Shown: in pieces, positions 49,007-60,608 of the stretch
Layout of the letters: every line of letters starts with the position of its first letter
How positions within the stretch are numbered: position 1 is the first letter of the stretch
Origin: Andrena cerasifolii
Lineage: Eukaryota; Arthropoda; Insecta; Hymenoptera; Andrenidae
Reading direction: 5' to 3'
Length of the DNA: 64,000 nucleotides
NCBI RefSeq assembly: GCF_050908995.1
Contig: NC_135124.1
Span: forward strand, 3,038,001-3,102,000
The notes under the pieces: model-generated
What the model saw: only the letters and a program-made list of their open reading frames with translations
What the model was told of the DNA's origin: nothing
The model's database searches: none
Position numbers and translations under genes: made by a program

Positions 49007-49511
49007 AAGTATTTGAGAAAAAAACTGAAGCAGGAAAACTCTTACTGTTTTTATATCCAACATAATACGGTATCTCAATTTTTGGTGTTCGCAATATTTT
49101 CCTTGAAAGGAGGGTGACTTTCAGTTTTTTAAATGGAATGCTATATATTTGATTACCCAATATGATAGCCGCTGTCAGAATAAATTCAACCATATGGTAT
49201 ACTATGATCTTCAAGGCCACACAAGGCTAGGAATGAAAGAAAGAAACTCAATCTACCAGATAGATAGTTCAATATATTTACTTCATTCCTAACCTTGTGT
49301 GGCCTTGAAGGTCATAGTATACCATATGGTTGAATTTGACCTGACAGTCGCTTTCATATTGGGTAATCAAATATATAGCATTCCATTTAAAAAACTGAAA
49401 GTCACCCTCGTTTCAAGGAAAATATTGCGAACACCAAAAATTCAGATACCGTATTATGTTGGATATAAAAAACAGTAAGAGTTTTCCTCATTCAGGTTTT
49501 TTCAAATATTT
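49007..49511. repeat. 500-bp palindromic element
   Basis: Arms 49007-49238 and 49281-49511 are near-identical inverted copies (blocks GAAGGTCATAGTATACCATA, AAACTGAAAGTCACCCTC and AAATATTGCGAACACCAAAA) around a 42-bp loop. No coding sequence. Confidence 0.85.
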
Positions 49512-49848
49512 GTTGCAATCATTGCTTCTGCACGATATCGTCTATCCTAATATGTCAAAAGTTTTACATTTACTAGATTTCGCACATTTTCCATAGTTTT
49601 AACAAATACCACGTTGTTCATTAATTTGTTCCAACTTTTTTCAAAGTCACTAGTGGCGCATGTTGTAAACCGTGTATTAAGTTCTATGTAATCGCGGTGC
49701 CGGGGCGATTAAGCGAATTGCAGTACGCGGTGTATCTTTGTAATACGATGACCCTGACGCGTGCACTGCTGCAGGTTGCGATAGTGAATTACGTAACACT
49801 ACTTATCGTATAATGTTGCGAGTCAATTTATATTATCTGTTCAGACTA
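49512..49848. other. No gene seen
   Basis: No features recognised. Confidence 0.35.
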
Positions 49849-50126
49849 GAGCTGTTCGAGTACTCGGAAAAACCGAGCCTGGATATATTCGGTTCGAATA
49901 ACCGATCCGAGCCGAGCGCTCGAGAGAACCGAGCGGCTCGAATGAAGCGAGCGTCTCGAAAGAAGCGAGCAGCTCGAAAAAACCGAGCGGCTTGAAACAA
50001 TCGGGTGGCTCGAACGATCCGAGGAGATCGAATCTGTTTCGGGAATATTAAAACTTTCGAGCTGCCCCACTGCGATACAGTGGTTGCATTGAATATGAAT
50101 ACTTAGAATATTGTAAGCTATATTAA

Positions 50127-50366
50127 CCCTTTCGCTACTATGGACGCCTATATTCGTCCAATGCAAAGCGTTTACATTTCAAAATAACAAGCATGGAATG
50201 AAAATTTTCGTATGACAGTTACAAACAAAAAACATTTACGCTAAAAAAATGGTCATTGTAAATACAATGTTATGAACAAAATTATTTTATTTGCATTCGA
50301 ATATTGAGTTTAATATAAAAATGAGTACGAGTATAGTTTTCGGCAGAGGGAACTGTAGCGAAAGGG
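50127..50366. mobile_element. piggyBac-type MITE
   Basis: CCCTTTCGCTAC and GTAGCGAAAGGG are inverted ends, flanked by TTAA (50123-50126) and CTAA (50367-50370, one change from TTAA). CCCTTT next to TTAA is the piggyBac signature. Length 240 bp. Confidence 0.75.
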
Positions 50367-50584
50367 CTAAGAAAAGGCATACAGTAATAAGTTCACTGAT
50401 TCCGAATTTGTAAAATTAATTTGTTTAAACAATTTGATTGGCAAATTTTATTGTAAAAAAAGTTTTAGAATAAACATATTTGTTTAGTTATTTTCCCCGC
50501 AGAACACGATTCTATATGTGCCAAAACATATAATTTTGCAATCATTTGTTTAAACAAATTGTTTGTTTAGTGGACTAAACATCA

Positions 50585-50848
50585 GATTCATAACATCGAT
50601 GTATCGGATTCATAACATCGATGTATCCGATTCATAACATCGATGTATCGGATTCATAACATCGATGTATCGGATTCATAACATCGATGTATCCGATTCA
50701 TAACATCGATGTATCGGATTCATAACATCGATGTATCGGATTCATAACATCGATGTATCGGATTCATAACATCGATGTATCGGATTCATAACATCGATGT
50801 ATCGGATTCATAATATCGATGTATCGGATTCATAACATCGATGTATCG
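50585..50848. repeat. 22-bp minisatellite, 12 units
   Basis: Exactly twelve units of GATTCATAACATCGATGTATCG. Nearly all differences are a G/C switch in GTATCSG, plus one AATATCG variant. ATCGAT makes each unit partly palindromic. Confidence 0.95.
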
Positions 50849-51243
50849 TGACGTGCTACGCCATTTTCACCGCCAAATTCGTTTTCAGCGAACAAAAATT
50901 CATCGAAAACAATATATTTCATTAAGGTTAGAAAATCATGTCGAACTGTGTAACCATTATATCTATTCCATTAGAAAAACATACCATAAAATATCCGAAA
51001 CATTTATCATACTTGATATACCAACCTGTTCAATAATATCAATCTGCACGAAAGATGTACATTGTACATAAATTGTTTGTACGGATCTGCTCGGATCGTT
51101 CGAGCCACTAGATTGTTTCAAGCCATTCCAAACACGTTCAAACTGCTCGCTTCATTCGAGCCGCTCGGTTTTTTCGAGCGCTCGGATCGGATCGGAAACC
51201 GAGTCTCGGCTCGAATCGAATTTCGAGCTACTCGAACAGCTCT

Positions 51244-51518
51244 ACCGGGCATCCGCCAGTTTCTGATTTAAATCTCCAAACTCACATCGGTTCGCTACCA
51301 CGCTATGCGTGCCCGCTCCCGGGCGCGCGTCCCTCGCCCTACTCTATCCCCAACCTATACTAATACTAGGGACAATGTGTTGTGTCGGAATAAATGAACA
51401 GAAGTTTTTCGGAAATATTTCGTGAACTAAGGCCGAGCAGCGGTAACATGTATTGGGAAAAGTTGTTCAGAATGTTGAGTTTTACAACATATTTAATGGT
51501 CATCAAAATCGGTGATGA
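51244..51518. repeat. Dispersed repeat C, copy 2
   Basis: Matches 27653-27936 over nearly its full length (GGGCATCCGC, AACCTATACTAATA, GAACAGAAGTTTTTCG, TTTTACAACATAT). It starts exactly where the hAT-like element ends. Confidence 0.7.
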
Positions 51519-52944
51519 GGTCTCCGGCGGATAAGAATAATCGGACTTGCTCAATCGGTAACACGAAAAATAACCTAGATAAAACAAAAGATACCGATCT
51601 TGATGTGTAGCTGTTGGAAGAAAAAATCTCTTCAACAGCATCGGCATTAACAATAGATAAAGGTACTGTATAGTGGTGGAAAAACTGGATGTCGAAAGGC
51701 TTATCAGAAGAAGATAAAAAAGATGTTTTAAAAAATTATCCAAGAGACATTGAATATCGAGCAGAGAACATTTCCGCAACGTGATTTCTAGCTGACTGAC
51801 AAGATTTTTTCCACATAACTTCTTCTACCCCTAAGTAGTTTCTCTCGTTCGTCCTAGCTGGCTTCTTTTTACCTAAGGCCTGCTATCCCGGTGAAAGTTA
51901 ACTCATCATGGAACGAGTGAAACTACGCACTTGGGGATAGAGGAAGCTCCTTGGAAGAAATCCTGTCAACCAGTTAGCAATCGCATCAGATAAATGTTTG
52001 CTACACAAGAGTATTCCGATACTCATACGTGTTAGAAACGCCTTTCTAAGGGTAGTAATGAAGCTCGATCCAGGGCAGTTCTGGGGTAAGGCCTGAGCGG
52101 TCTATCACAGTTCACATACCAGAAGGCATAGCCTTCACATAGCCTTCCGCACTCCGTGGCCAGATCCTCCAGGAACAGAGTCCCTATTCTTTGGCAATAC
52201 GACGTCAGGCCGTTAGCCATAACGAAACTTTCTCTCTCTACATTCAAACAAGCAATCCATCCACACCCGATAGTTGTAAGACCCAAAGTGGTCGCCAGCC
52301 ATTGCCCGACGCCAGGACTATTTAGTCTCATGCACCCCTATTCAGGAATACACGCAGCCTAAGTCCCAGTCATAAACCACCGAAGGCAGGACAGCGTGGG
52401 GCCATCCGCCATCGACCCTACCCTTAAAATTGGTGATGCTAACATACGCATACGATGGTTTGGGTTTATAACCAGAACAACGGAGACGGAACTACTGCTG
52501 TACGAACATTTGCGCGGCTATACCCACGGCTCCGAACGTGGGTATAGTAGTAGATCATGGTGTCATGGCGGATCGAGCGAGTCGGGAGTTACTTGTACCT
52601 TGTTTTGTATCTTACTGTTTAGAATATACTTGGAGGTTAGAGTCACGTCGTGTTCCACTCATTCCTATCCCACCTCATGCACATCTCAACAGAGAACAAC
52701 TCGACGGAAGTGTACGAGGGATTGTATTCTACAGCTGTATTAACTGTAGATACGTTTCTAGATCACAAATTACGGCGTTATGTGGACGAGTGTCCGAGAC
52801 GAGTTGCATGGTCATTCTGCTGGCCGATATTCTTGTCGATACCTGTCCGATATCCTGACGCGGATCTGACTACGTGGCGGAGACCTATTGTGGAACGGTA
52901 TAGGGTCTTTTATATCAAGTGATTATTTGTGCAAACTAAACATT
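51519..52944. other. Unrecognised open frames next to gypsy
   Basis: A minus frame of 99 codons (52032-52331) and overlapping plus frames of 90-115 codons (52396-52922) share no motif I know. Composition is like the gypsy element next to it, so they may be other parts of a retroelement, but I cannot show it. Confidence 0.3.
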
Positions 52945-53902
52945 TTTCGTCGATCCTAAACAATAATGCGTTCCACGGGCTAGGACTGTGTTGTACTAGC
53001 CCGTCCTCCAACATTTGATCTACCTACTTCTTGACTTCGCGCTTATGCGTTTCGGGTAACCTGTACGGTTTAACATTGCAGGGTAAGGTATCACCTGTTA
53101 TCGGGATCATATGCGTGGTTACTGTAGCCGTGCTTAACTTATCTCCCGGTAAATGGAACATATCCTGGTATTCCCTACAGATTTCTTTTGGCTTCTCTTT
53201 CTTCGGCGTTCAGGTGTTCGCAATTCACCTGTTCCAAGGCTCGAGTAATGCGCGTTGTCAGCGACTCATGCGCGGTTAACGCTCCGACAGCCGCGGCGTT
53301 ATTGTTGGCTTGGAGGATATCGCGACCCGGTACGTCGATTAATGTGATCCGCGGTATGATTACTTTCTTGGTTTCGTTTGTTGTCTTCATGACGCAGGCT
53401 ATACATCGTCCCCTTTCTGATTTCGTTAGCCCTTCTCCTAAGTATACTCCTTCTATTAGCTGCCGTTTTTTTATAATTCCTTCTCTGCGACTATTCGTTC
53501 GTATCAGACAGATTTTCTGGGTGCGCGCAGATATGACTATTTCCGCGTACTGGCTTAGCGCTTGCCAGAGTTCTCCTTTTCCTAGTACTTCCTGAGTCCG
53601 TCCGCGTCGGCTAGCGTTTCGGTTTCTACTACGTGTAATGGATGCCTTACTTCCTTCCTATTTATGTAGAATGTGGCTTCTATTTTCCCTAGCATTTTAG
53701 CCTTGTCTCCTGTAAACGAAGTGAGTAGCACTTCGCTGGGTCCCATTATTACATTTGTCGGTAGGGCTGTCTTCGCGATCAGCGATACTTCTGTCCCGTT
53801 ATCTATTATCATGGTTGTTTTACCCCGCCTTGCTTCCTTTATTTCGACTCCTATCCTATCTGACGTGAATCTCTTGCTTGCAAGTGAGCCTATTCTAACC
53901 AT
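52945..53902 (-). pseudogene. Ty3/gypsy pol: protease to start of reverse transcriptase
   Basis: Minus strand: aspartic protease with IIDNGTEVSLI (the active-site D-T/S-G is D-N-G here, so the site is altered) and VETETLADADG. After a stop or frameshift near 53580 follow VNCEHLNAEERE, then after another shift GDKLSTATVTTHMIPITG, KPYRLPETHKREVKK, an in-frame stop, and SPSPWNALLF. These lead into the reverse transcriptase fingers, which are cut off at about 52945. The reverse transcriptase core, RNase H and integrase are missing. Confidence 0.8.
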
Positions 53903-53911
53903 TCGAATCGC

Positions 53912-54823
53912 TCATCTCGGTTCTCGGGCGGGCGAATTTCTTGCAGGCAGTCCGGCGCGATCGTAGTTGTCTCGTGATGCGGAATACGCTCCCTCCGTTT
54001 CTCGACGGGGCGGTATCCAACGTGTGTTGTTGGCCGCTATGTGTTGTATTATCCGATTATTTTCGGGTGCAGGGAAGCTTCTTCGCGGATTATTATTAGG
54101 CTGGCTCTTCCAGCAGTCCCTGGTATAGTGCCCTGATCGTTTGCAATTGTTGCAACATTTACTCGCTGATGTACTCGAGGTCGACGTGCTACTGGCAGCA
54201 CGTGCCCCTGCAAAGGTGGTAGACTGTTTTCGAGCGGTCCGTTCTTTCTCTACTGCTATCGCAATCGCCTCTAGAAGGTCGGCGGCCCTTCGCGATTTTA
54301 CTAAAACCTTTAATTCATTGCGAAGCACTTCCTGAAAAACGTAATGGTCTTTTTGCTTGATCGCTTCGATGGCTCCTCCCCGGGCTATCGGGGTGTCTCC
54401 GCCTGCCGTGATTACTGCCACTTGCTCGTTGACTAATGTGGCTACGCGGTTCCCGTACGTGTATGCGTCCTCGTGCGCTCCTTGACTACAATGAAGCAAT
54501 TCCGACAAGATGGTCGTGCTCGTCCTCGTCGATTTATACAACGTGGTTAACAAATCTTCTAGTTCTTCGTACGTCTGTATCTTCCGCGTGCTTACTTCTG
54601 CAAGGGCCGCACCCGTGAGTCGCGTCAAGGTGACGCCGCGTAATATGGTGGGTTCGTCTTCGGGTTCGCCGTACGACGTTATCGCGCAGTGGCAATGGTT
54701 GAGAAAGTAGGTTAAGTCAGCGGGTTTGGCCCCGTCGAATTTTGGAACTGACTTTAGGGCTCTCGAGACGTCGGCGTCGCACCGTGGAGTATTTGGCCCT
54801 AAAAGCTGGCCAAAATTATTTTT
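53912..54823 (-). pseudogene. Ty3/gypsy gag with CCHC zinc knuckle
   Basis: The open minus frame runs from about 54823 to the stop at 53912 and lacks a clear start codon. It holds a capsid-like region with VPKFDGAKPADLTYFL and YEELEDLLTTLY, then a serine/threonine-rich linker and one zinc knuckle CCNNCKRSGHYTRDC (nucleic-acid binding), then a basic, arginine-rich tail. It packages element RNA in an intact element. It abuts a T-rich tract at 54810-54823, where the element is truncated. Pol follows directly, 10 bp away, in another frame. Confidence 0.8.
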
Positions 54824-55936
54824 TTTTTTGTTTCAATGCATCCAAATGTACTTAGAAATAAGTTTATTTATTTACATGATTTATTTTATTGCGTCATTCT
54901 CGTATTGAGATTTTCGTGTTCAGAGTTACATATGTATCAAGAAACTGAAGGGTTTCATGTGAGGAAATGATGTAATTGTTTAAAATAGTTAACAAATATA
55001 ACATTTAAGAAAGTCTCATATTACTCTGGGATTAAAAGCTGCAACACTTCACGTGAAAATCGGTTGGTTTTTTTTATTTTTCCTGCAACGTTTCAGAGAC
55101 TTTATAGCAATGGTCCCGCAACGTTTCAGAGATTTTATAGCAATAGTCCCGTAACTTTTTGCAGATTTTACAGCAATGGCCCCGTAACTTTTCGGAGATT
55201 TTACAGCAATGATATTTCGGCAAAAAATTTGTGATATTACATAAAGGATAGAAAATGTAACGGAAATTAATTAAATTACATTAAATAATGACAATTAAAT
55301 ATTCAATATATTTTAATAAAAATAATAGTATTGGCTCTGGTGGAACTTCCCAAGCCCGCGTATGTGGTGTTCCTGGCTATTTTGCCCTCTTTACTTAAAA
55401 CGTACTGCATGCAGCGTGTAAGGAAACTGGAATAATTCATGCATTTATTTTTCAATTTTACAATTTTAAGTGCTGAAATGTGATAAATAATGAATTTACT
55501 TACTCGTTTCTAATTTTACTATATGTTTGAATGTACTGACTGATTTTGCTATTTTCCGTACCAACTACATATCTCTGCCACAGAATCCTCTATTAATTTA
55601 TTTAATATCATCAACGCCATTATCGCAATATTGCTTCCGTAGCTCCTCTTCAGTAAATGAATCTATAAAAGGTCATTAATAAATTATTTCAATCATGAAG
55701 AATGGCTTCATAATTGAACGGAAAGTGAAATGAAAGTTATACAGTATATGCATGTTTACAAGGAAACTGTATGAAAAGTAAAAGCTTGTAGCACAGAAAC
55801 CAAAGAAATATATGTATTTTAAATAATTAAACAATTGGAGTTGGTTAATAAGCATAAACTATTTTATATTAGTTACTTTAACTTAAAAAGAAGCCCCTTA
55901 ATTTGAATAAAAGTACATGTTTCGACACCCCGTATA
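54824..55936. other. AT-rich DNA with a small tandem repeat
   Basis: No gene. See the 33-bp repeat at 55082-55213. Bases 55912-55936 repeat the TE-end fragment also found at 37643. Confidence 0.4.
55082..55213. repeat. 33-bp tandem repeat, four units
   Basis: Units start at 55082, 55115, 55148 and 55181, each CCCG(C/T)AAC(G/T)TTTCAGAGA followed by a TTTTATAGCAATGG-type half. Confidence 0.85.
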
Positions 55937-58530
55937 GAGGGTGTCCCAAAATTGTCAGAGTACCTTGAAAAGGGTGACTCAGGGGGTGGTTTGAAACAAG
56001 ATTTTCCTTAGCGAAAATATTGTCCGAAATTTCGTTAACGAGATATTAACAAAAAACCCCGACCAATCAGCGCGCGCGACTGCCACCCGAGCTCCCGCGG
56101 TAGCATTGGCTACACGGTAGGCGGCTGCGCTTGTACTACGAACATATGAGCAAGCAAGTCGGGATGCATCGAAGGAAACCGCGTTACACAGATCTTTTTT
56201 AAAACAGAATCTTAAATAATAATTATTTAAAGTGAGAAAACAAGAAATAAGTAAATTTCGTTTTCAAATAAGGCATAAATGAAAAGGTAATGTAACAGAA
56301 AATGTACGACAAGTGATCGTAATTCATTATTGAGGCAAAAATCCGTAGTCTAATAACGGCCAACATAATTAAATTTAAAAAATAATATTAAGTTTATGAA
56401 TACATTCTTTCCGACTGAATTTACATAATCAGTACAAAGCTACCGAATTTCTATCGCGGTGATACTCACAAGCTGTCAGAAAAATGGCAAAAGTTAAATG
56501 AAAATAATGGAAATTATTTTGATGATTGAGTTGTTTTCATATTTTTTAAATGAAACTGTTATTGGACCCTAAAATCGAAAAGAATTTACTTTTACACCTA
56601 ATAATCACCAATAAATTAAATAAAACTCACCCTTTCGGACATTCCTTTCCTTCCTTTTCGGAAACTTGTGTCACTGAGTAGGTCACTGTACCGATCCTGG
56701 TCATTGGTGGACGAAAAGATTTATGGTAGGATAGCACCCAGTGCGCAGCTGATCTTATATATACGACACCACCCGAAGGTAAGGGTCGCAAGGTCAAGTG
56801 CGTCAGGGTTAAATGTGCCGAATATTCACTTCACTGCACAGCCACTAACACTGATCACTTAATTTATTTTTATGGAACGAGTTGTTCCTACGTTATAAAA
56901 ATCGGTGGCCTCGAAAGGAGCCGTTTACTGCTAGTTGAGCAGTTGCTCGATGTGACCACCCTCAGAGTCTATGCACGCCTCAGCGCGTACAGTCAGCTGT
57001 CTTTGGATGGCCTGCAAAATTTGTGGCGCTATGTTCGCTACTGCAGCGTGAATTCGCACAACGATGTCTTCCAATGTATCCACTGGTTAATCAACACACT
57101 GAATAATCAACTCGCTGGTCGGCAACCCGGGGTGCAAATGTTGCACCCGTACATAGCTGCAACGAATGTACCGTCATTCTGCTGGCACTAGACGAAAATG
57201 TAGAAACATTCACTATTAGATAACATTTTTTCCCCTTAATTAATAATTGCTGCAGTTATCTTGTACTGTGACTTACTCTAGGCGGCGGCTCAAGTCTCGC
57301 ACGCTGACGGTCGGGTCTTCAACATATTACAACTATAGATTACTGTGTGTAACCAAATTGTTTAAAAATTATTATAAATAAGTAAACAAATATATGTTAT
57401 GTACACATTTGTACATACGGATACAACTGTTTTGTAATATCAAGTGTTCGTTAATATAAATGTTTGGTTGTTATACCGATGAGGGTCTACCTCACCGATT
57501 TCAATGAGGGTGGTAACATCGAGCAACTGCTCAAGTAACAGTAATCGGCCCCTTTCGGCGCCAGCAATTTTTATAACGTAGGAACAACACATTCCATGAA
57601 AAATAAATTAAGTGATCAGTGTCAGGGGCCGTGCAGTGAAATGAATATTCGGTACATTAACCCGGACGCACTTGACGTTGCGACCCTTACCTTCGGGTGG
57701 TGTCGTATACCTGCGATCAATTGAGCACTGGGCGCTACCCTACCATAAATCTTTTTGTCCTCCGATAAACAGGAACGGTACAGTGGCCTAGTGATACAGG
57801 TTTCCGAAAAGGAAGAAAAGGATTGTCCGAAAGGGTGAGTTTTATTTAATTTATTGGTGATTATTAGGTGTAGAAATATATTCTTTCTGATTTTAGGGTA
57901 AAATAATAGTTTGATTTAAAAAAATATAAAAACAAGTCAATCATCAAAATAATTTCTATTATTGATAATTACCTTTTGCCATTTTGCTGGCAGATTACGA
58001 ACACCGCCGCGATAGAAATTCGATAGCTTTGTACTGATTATGTAAATCCAGTCGGAAAGAATTTATTCGTATACCTAATATTATTTTTTAAATTTAATTG
58101 TGTTGGCCGTTATTAGACTACGGATTTTTGTCTCAATAACGAATTCCGATCACTTGTCGTACATTTTCTGTTACATTACCTTTTCGTTTATGCCTTATTT
58201 GAAAACGAAATTTACTTATTTCTTGTTTTCTCACTTTAAATAATTATTATTTAAGATTCTGTTTTAAAAAAGATCTGTGTAACGCGGTTTCCTTCGATGC
58301 ATCCCGACTTGCTTGCTCATATGTTTGTTCTACAAGCGCAGCCGCCTACCGTGTAGCCATCGCTGCCGCGGGAACTCGGGCGGCAGACGCGCGCGCTGAT
58401 TGGTCGGGGTTTTTTGTTAATATCTTGTTAACGAAACTTCGGACAATATTTTCGATAAGGAAAAAGTTGTTTCAAATCACCCCGTGAGTCATCCCTTTCA
58501 AGGAACTCCGACATTTTCGGGACACCCTGT
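55937..58530. mobile_element. 2.6-kb foldback element of Tc1/mariner type
   Basis: GAGGGTGTCCCAAAATTGTC (left) and, inverted, CAGGGTGTCCCGAAAATGTC (right) are flanked by TA on both sides. The arms are about 1 kb each (55937-56968 and 57500-58530) and match throughout, for example CCAATCAGCGCGCGCG, GCAAGTCGGGATGCATCG and ACCACCCGAAGGTAAGGGTC. The 530-bp centre carries a transposase C-terminus. Arm identity is below 100 percent. Long inverted arms around a transposase fragment suggest head-to-head copies with an internal deletion. Confidence 0.8.
56931..57083 (-). pseudogene. C-terminus of a Tc1/mariner-like transposase
   Basis: The minus frame reads VDTLEDIVVRIHAAVANIAP and then RAEACIDSEGGHIEQLL to a stop at 56931. 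The pattern (L/V)-C-I-x-x-x-G-G-H-x-E-x-L-L closes the insect Tc1/mariner-like transposases that often carry an N-terminal DUF4817 helix-turn-helix. An upstream stop and a frameshift near 57090 separate it from a decayed stretch. The DDE triad is absent. It straddles the inner edge of the left arm, whose mirror lies at about 57500-57560. Confidence 0.65.
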
Positions 58531-58842
58531 ATAACCTCGAAACATATTAACGCACTACAATCAGAAAAAGTCATTTTCGTATCTGTTTCGTAAATGTCAG
58601 TAAATTATAATATAAAGAACACGTAGAGAATTTTCGAGAATAGTCAATTTTTACAGTACAAATGACTTACCTGATTTCACAGTTGAAAGCAAACAGAAAA
58701 CACGATTAATGCGTCGTATGAGCGACGCGCAATATAGTGGTATACCACTAAAAACAACTGAAAATCGCAACCTTCTAGAACATAAACGTGATCGAGTCAT
58801 CCCACGCGCAAGGCCATCTCACCCTGAATTACCCTACATACA
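58531..58842. other. No gene seen
   Basis: Short unique stretch between two elements. Confidence 0.4.
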
Positions 58843-59622
58843 TAGGGTAAAAGGCCCAAATTTCGCCTCCCCCCCCTCCATTTATACTTGACCTTGTCAA
58901 GGGTGTATAAAATGTTGAAATGAGCTGGCACTTGGCATGAATTTTCTTTGAACGTTTCTCTATGTATCCACGAATCGCAAAATGTAATTATATCATACCA
59001 ATACGAGATAATAAACAAAATGTAAAAACGTGCAAAATGTGAGATCTGAAAAAAAGTGTTCCTAATTTCGCCCCCGAAGAAAATGTTTGTAAAAGAGGAA
59101 ATAAATTGAAAAATTATTTTTTTATTAATACAAGCCAACTTACAGTATATGTGTGCAAGCAATCACGGCGAATAAACGTCTTCTTTTCGCATGGACTCCT
59201 TATTCCACTGTTTTCGTTTCGGCATCTACAAAACAGTAAACATTTCTACTAAAATTGCTTGAGAACCGATAAAAGACAATTCACTCCTGTACCTGTTCAT
59301 GTTTCAGCCCTTTTTATTTCAAGTAACAGATTTTTAGAAAATCGATCTCAATTTCCTTTAGAGTTCCGGGGACGAAAATTGGACACCTCCTGGGCACGAA
59401 ATTTGGAATTCGCGCAATTTCAATATGGTGATCGCTCTAACAGAGCACGCGAGTGATGTCCACCAAAGATATTGCGTATAAGAAACTACAAGATATGCCA
59501 GAAAAAGTGCTACCATTTCGAATTCGAAATAATATTCACTTCTACGAGTAGCGTGTTACCATACTGAAGTCTGTAAAAACTCACCATGCTCGAAAATCTT
59601 CTCCTTCGCAAACGCGCACACA

Positions 59623-60057
59623 GCTAACCCAGAGGTGCACAGGGAGCCGTTTTTAGCGCCTAGCTGCGAGCAACCCGCCTGTCCCGTTGCTAAGGTCAGA
59701 ATCGGTGAGGAGAACTGCAGTAGTGTATATAGCTGAGTTCAAGTCATACCAAATGCACGTACACTACTGCAGTTCGCCTCACCGATTCTAACCTCAGCAA
59801 CGGGACAGGCGGGCTGTGATGCCAGATCGGGGACGGGTTCCCTCCAGAATTTCCCTCACCTCGCGCACACTACGCCGGAGCAGCGTGTCCGTGAGTTGAA
59901 CTCCGAAGCGCTGAGCTCACGGACACGCTGCTCCGGCGTAGTGTGCGCGAGGTGGGGGAAATTCTCGAAGGAACCCGTCCCCGATCTGGCATCACAGCAG
60001 GCGGGTTGCTCGCAGCTAGGCGCTAAAAACGGCTCCCTGTGCACCACTGAGCTAACC
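59623..60057. repeat. Nested palindromes forming a three-way junction
   Basis: An outer stem pairs 59623-59680 (GCTAACCC...GGTGCACAGGGAGCCG...) with 59999-60057. Between them two hairpins stand side by side: 59674-59813 (GGCGGGACAGGCGG-type ends, arms about 55 bp, loop about 30) and 59814-59998 (GCTGTGATGCC ends, arms about 82 bp, 20-bp loop). CCCGCCTG at 59674-59681 can pair in either the outer stem or the first hairpin. Arms are nearly mismatch-free and clearly GC-richer than the surroundings. No gene inside. Confidence 0.85.
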
Positions 60058-60142
60058 TGTTACTTGCAAGTCTGTCTGAATACTGACGTATACTAATGCA
60101 ATATTTACCACTAGATGATACTGAAAATGCAGCCATAGTAAT

Positions 60143-60543
60143 TAGGGATTGCAAACCGGTAAATCGGTAAATCGGTTTGAAGTTTTTTTTTTCACTGATA
60201 ACGTAGTAGATGTCGACGGAATTATGCGCTATATATATGCGCTACATTGCTATACATACAATTTTTACCGGTAATTCGCCAAATTTTTACCGGGATTTCG
60301 ATAAATTACGTATTTCTCGATATTTACCGGTAAATTACGTATTTCTCGATATTTCCCGGTAAATTACGTATTTCTCGATATTTACCAGTAGATCGTGAGA
60401 AATACGTATTTCTCGATATTTGCCGGTAGATCGCGAGAAATAGTAGCGCATATATGTACCGCATAATTCCGTCGATATCTACTACGTTATCAGTGAAAAA
60501 AAGCTTCAAACCGATTTACCGATTTACCGGTTTGCAATCCCTA
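60143..60543. mobile_element. hAT MITE with perfect 8-bp target duplication
   Basis: TAGGGATTGCAAACCGGTAA and its inverse bound 401 bp, with ATAGTAAT duplicated exactly (60135-60142, 60544-60551). The centre is a tandem array of ATTTACCGGTAAATTACG and TATTTCTCGAT units, again an expansion of the terminal word CCGGTAAAT. Confidence 0.9.
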
Positions 60544-60608
60544 ATAGTAATCGAGAAATGCAGGGGGCGAAATTAGGCGCGGGAACGAAATTTGAACCCT
60601 TTACCCTA

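Larger units (their letters stand above)
49849..51243. mobile_element. hAT-like element with CGAGCGGCTCGAA words
   Basis: TAGAGCTGTTCGAGTACTCG at the left and CGAACAGCTCTA at the right are inverted. Near both ends CGAGC(G/C)GCTCGAA-type words repeat at about 21-22-bp spacing. The flanks do not match, so the target duplication is lost or one flank was rearranged. It carries a piggyBac-type MITE and a minisatellite. Confidence 0.65.
58843..60608. mobile_element. TA-flanked element with CGAAATT words
   Basis: TAGGGTAAAAGGCCCAAATT and, inverted, TAGGGTAAAGGGTTCAAATT bound the element. The word GGGGCGAAATT or its relatives recurs near 58858 (inverted), 59066 (inverted), 59371, 59391, 60563 and 60586. 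Two further structures are nested in it: the three-way palindrome (59623-60057) and a hAT element (60143-60543). No coding sequence. Confidence 0.75.

Noticed and set aside
50585..50848. CRISPR-like array
   Set aside because: Units are contiguous without unique spacers, and the genome is eukaryotic.
52396..52922. Envelope-like gene next to the gypsy remains
   Set aside because: The frames lie on the strand opposite to gypsy and show no signal peptide, cleavage site or membrane anchor that I can recognise.
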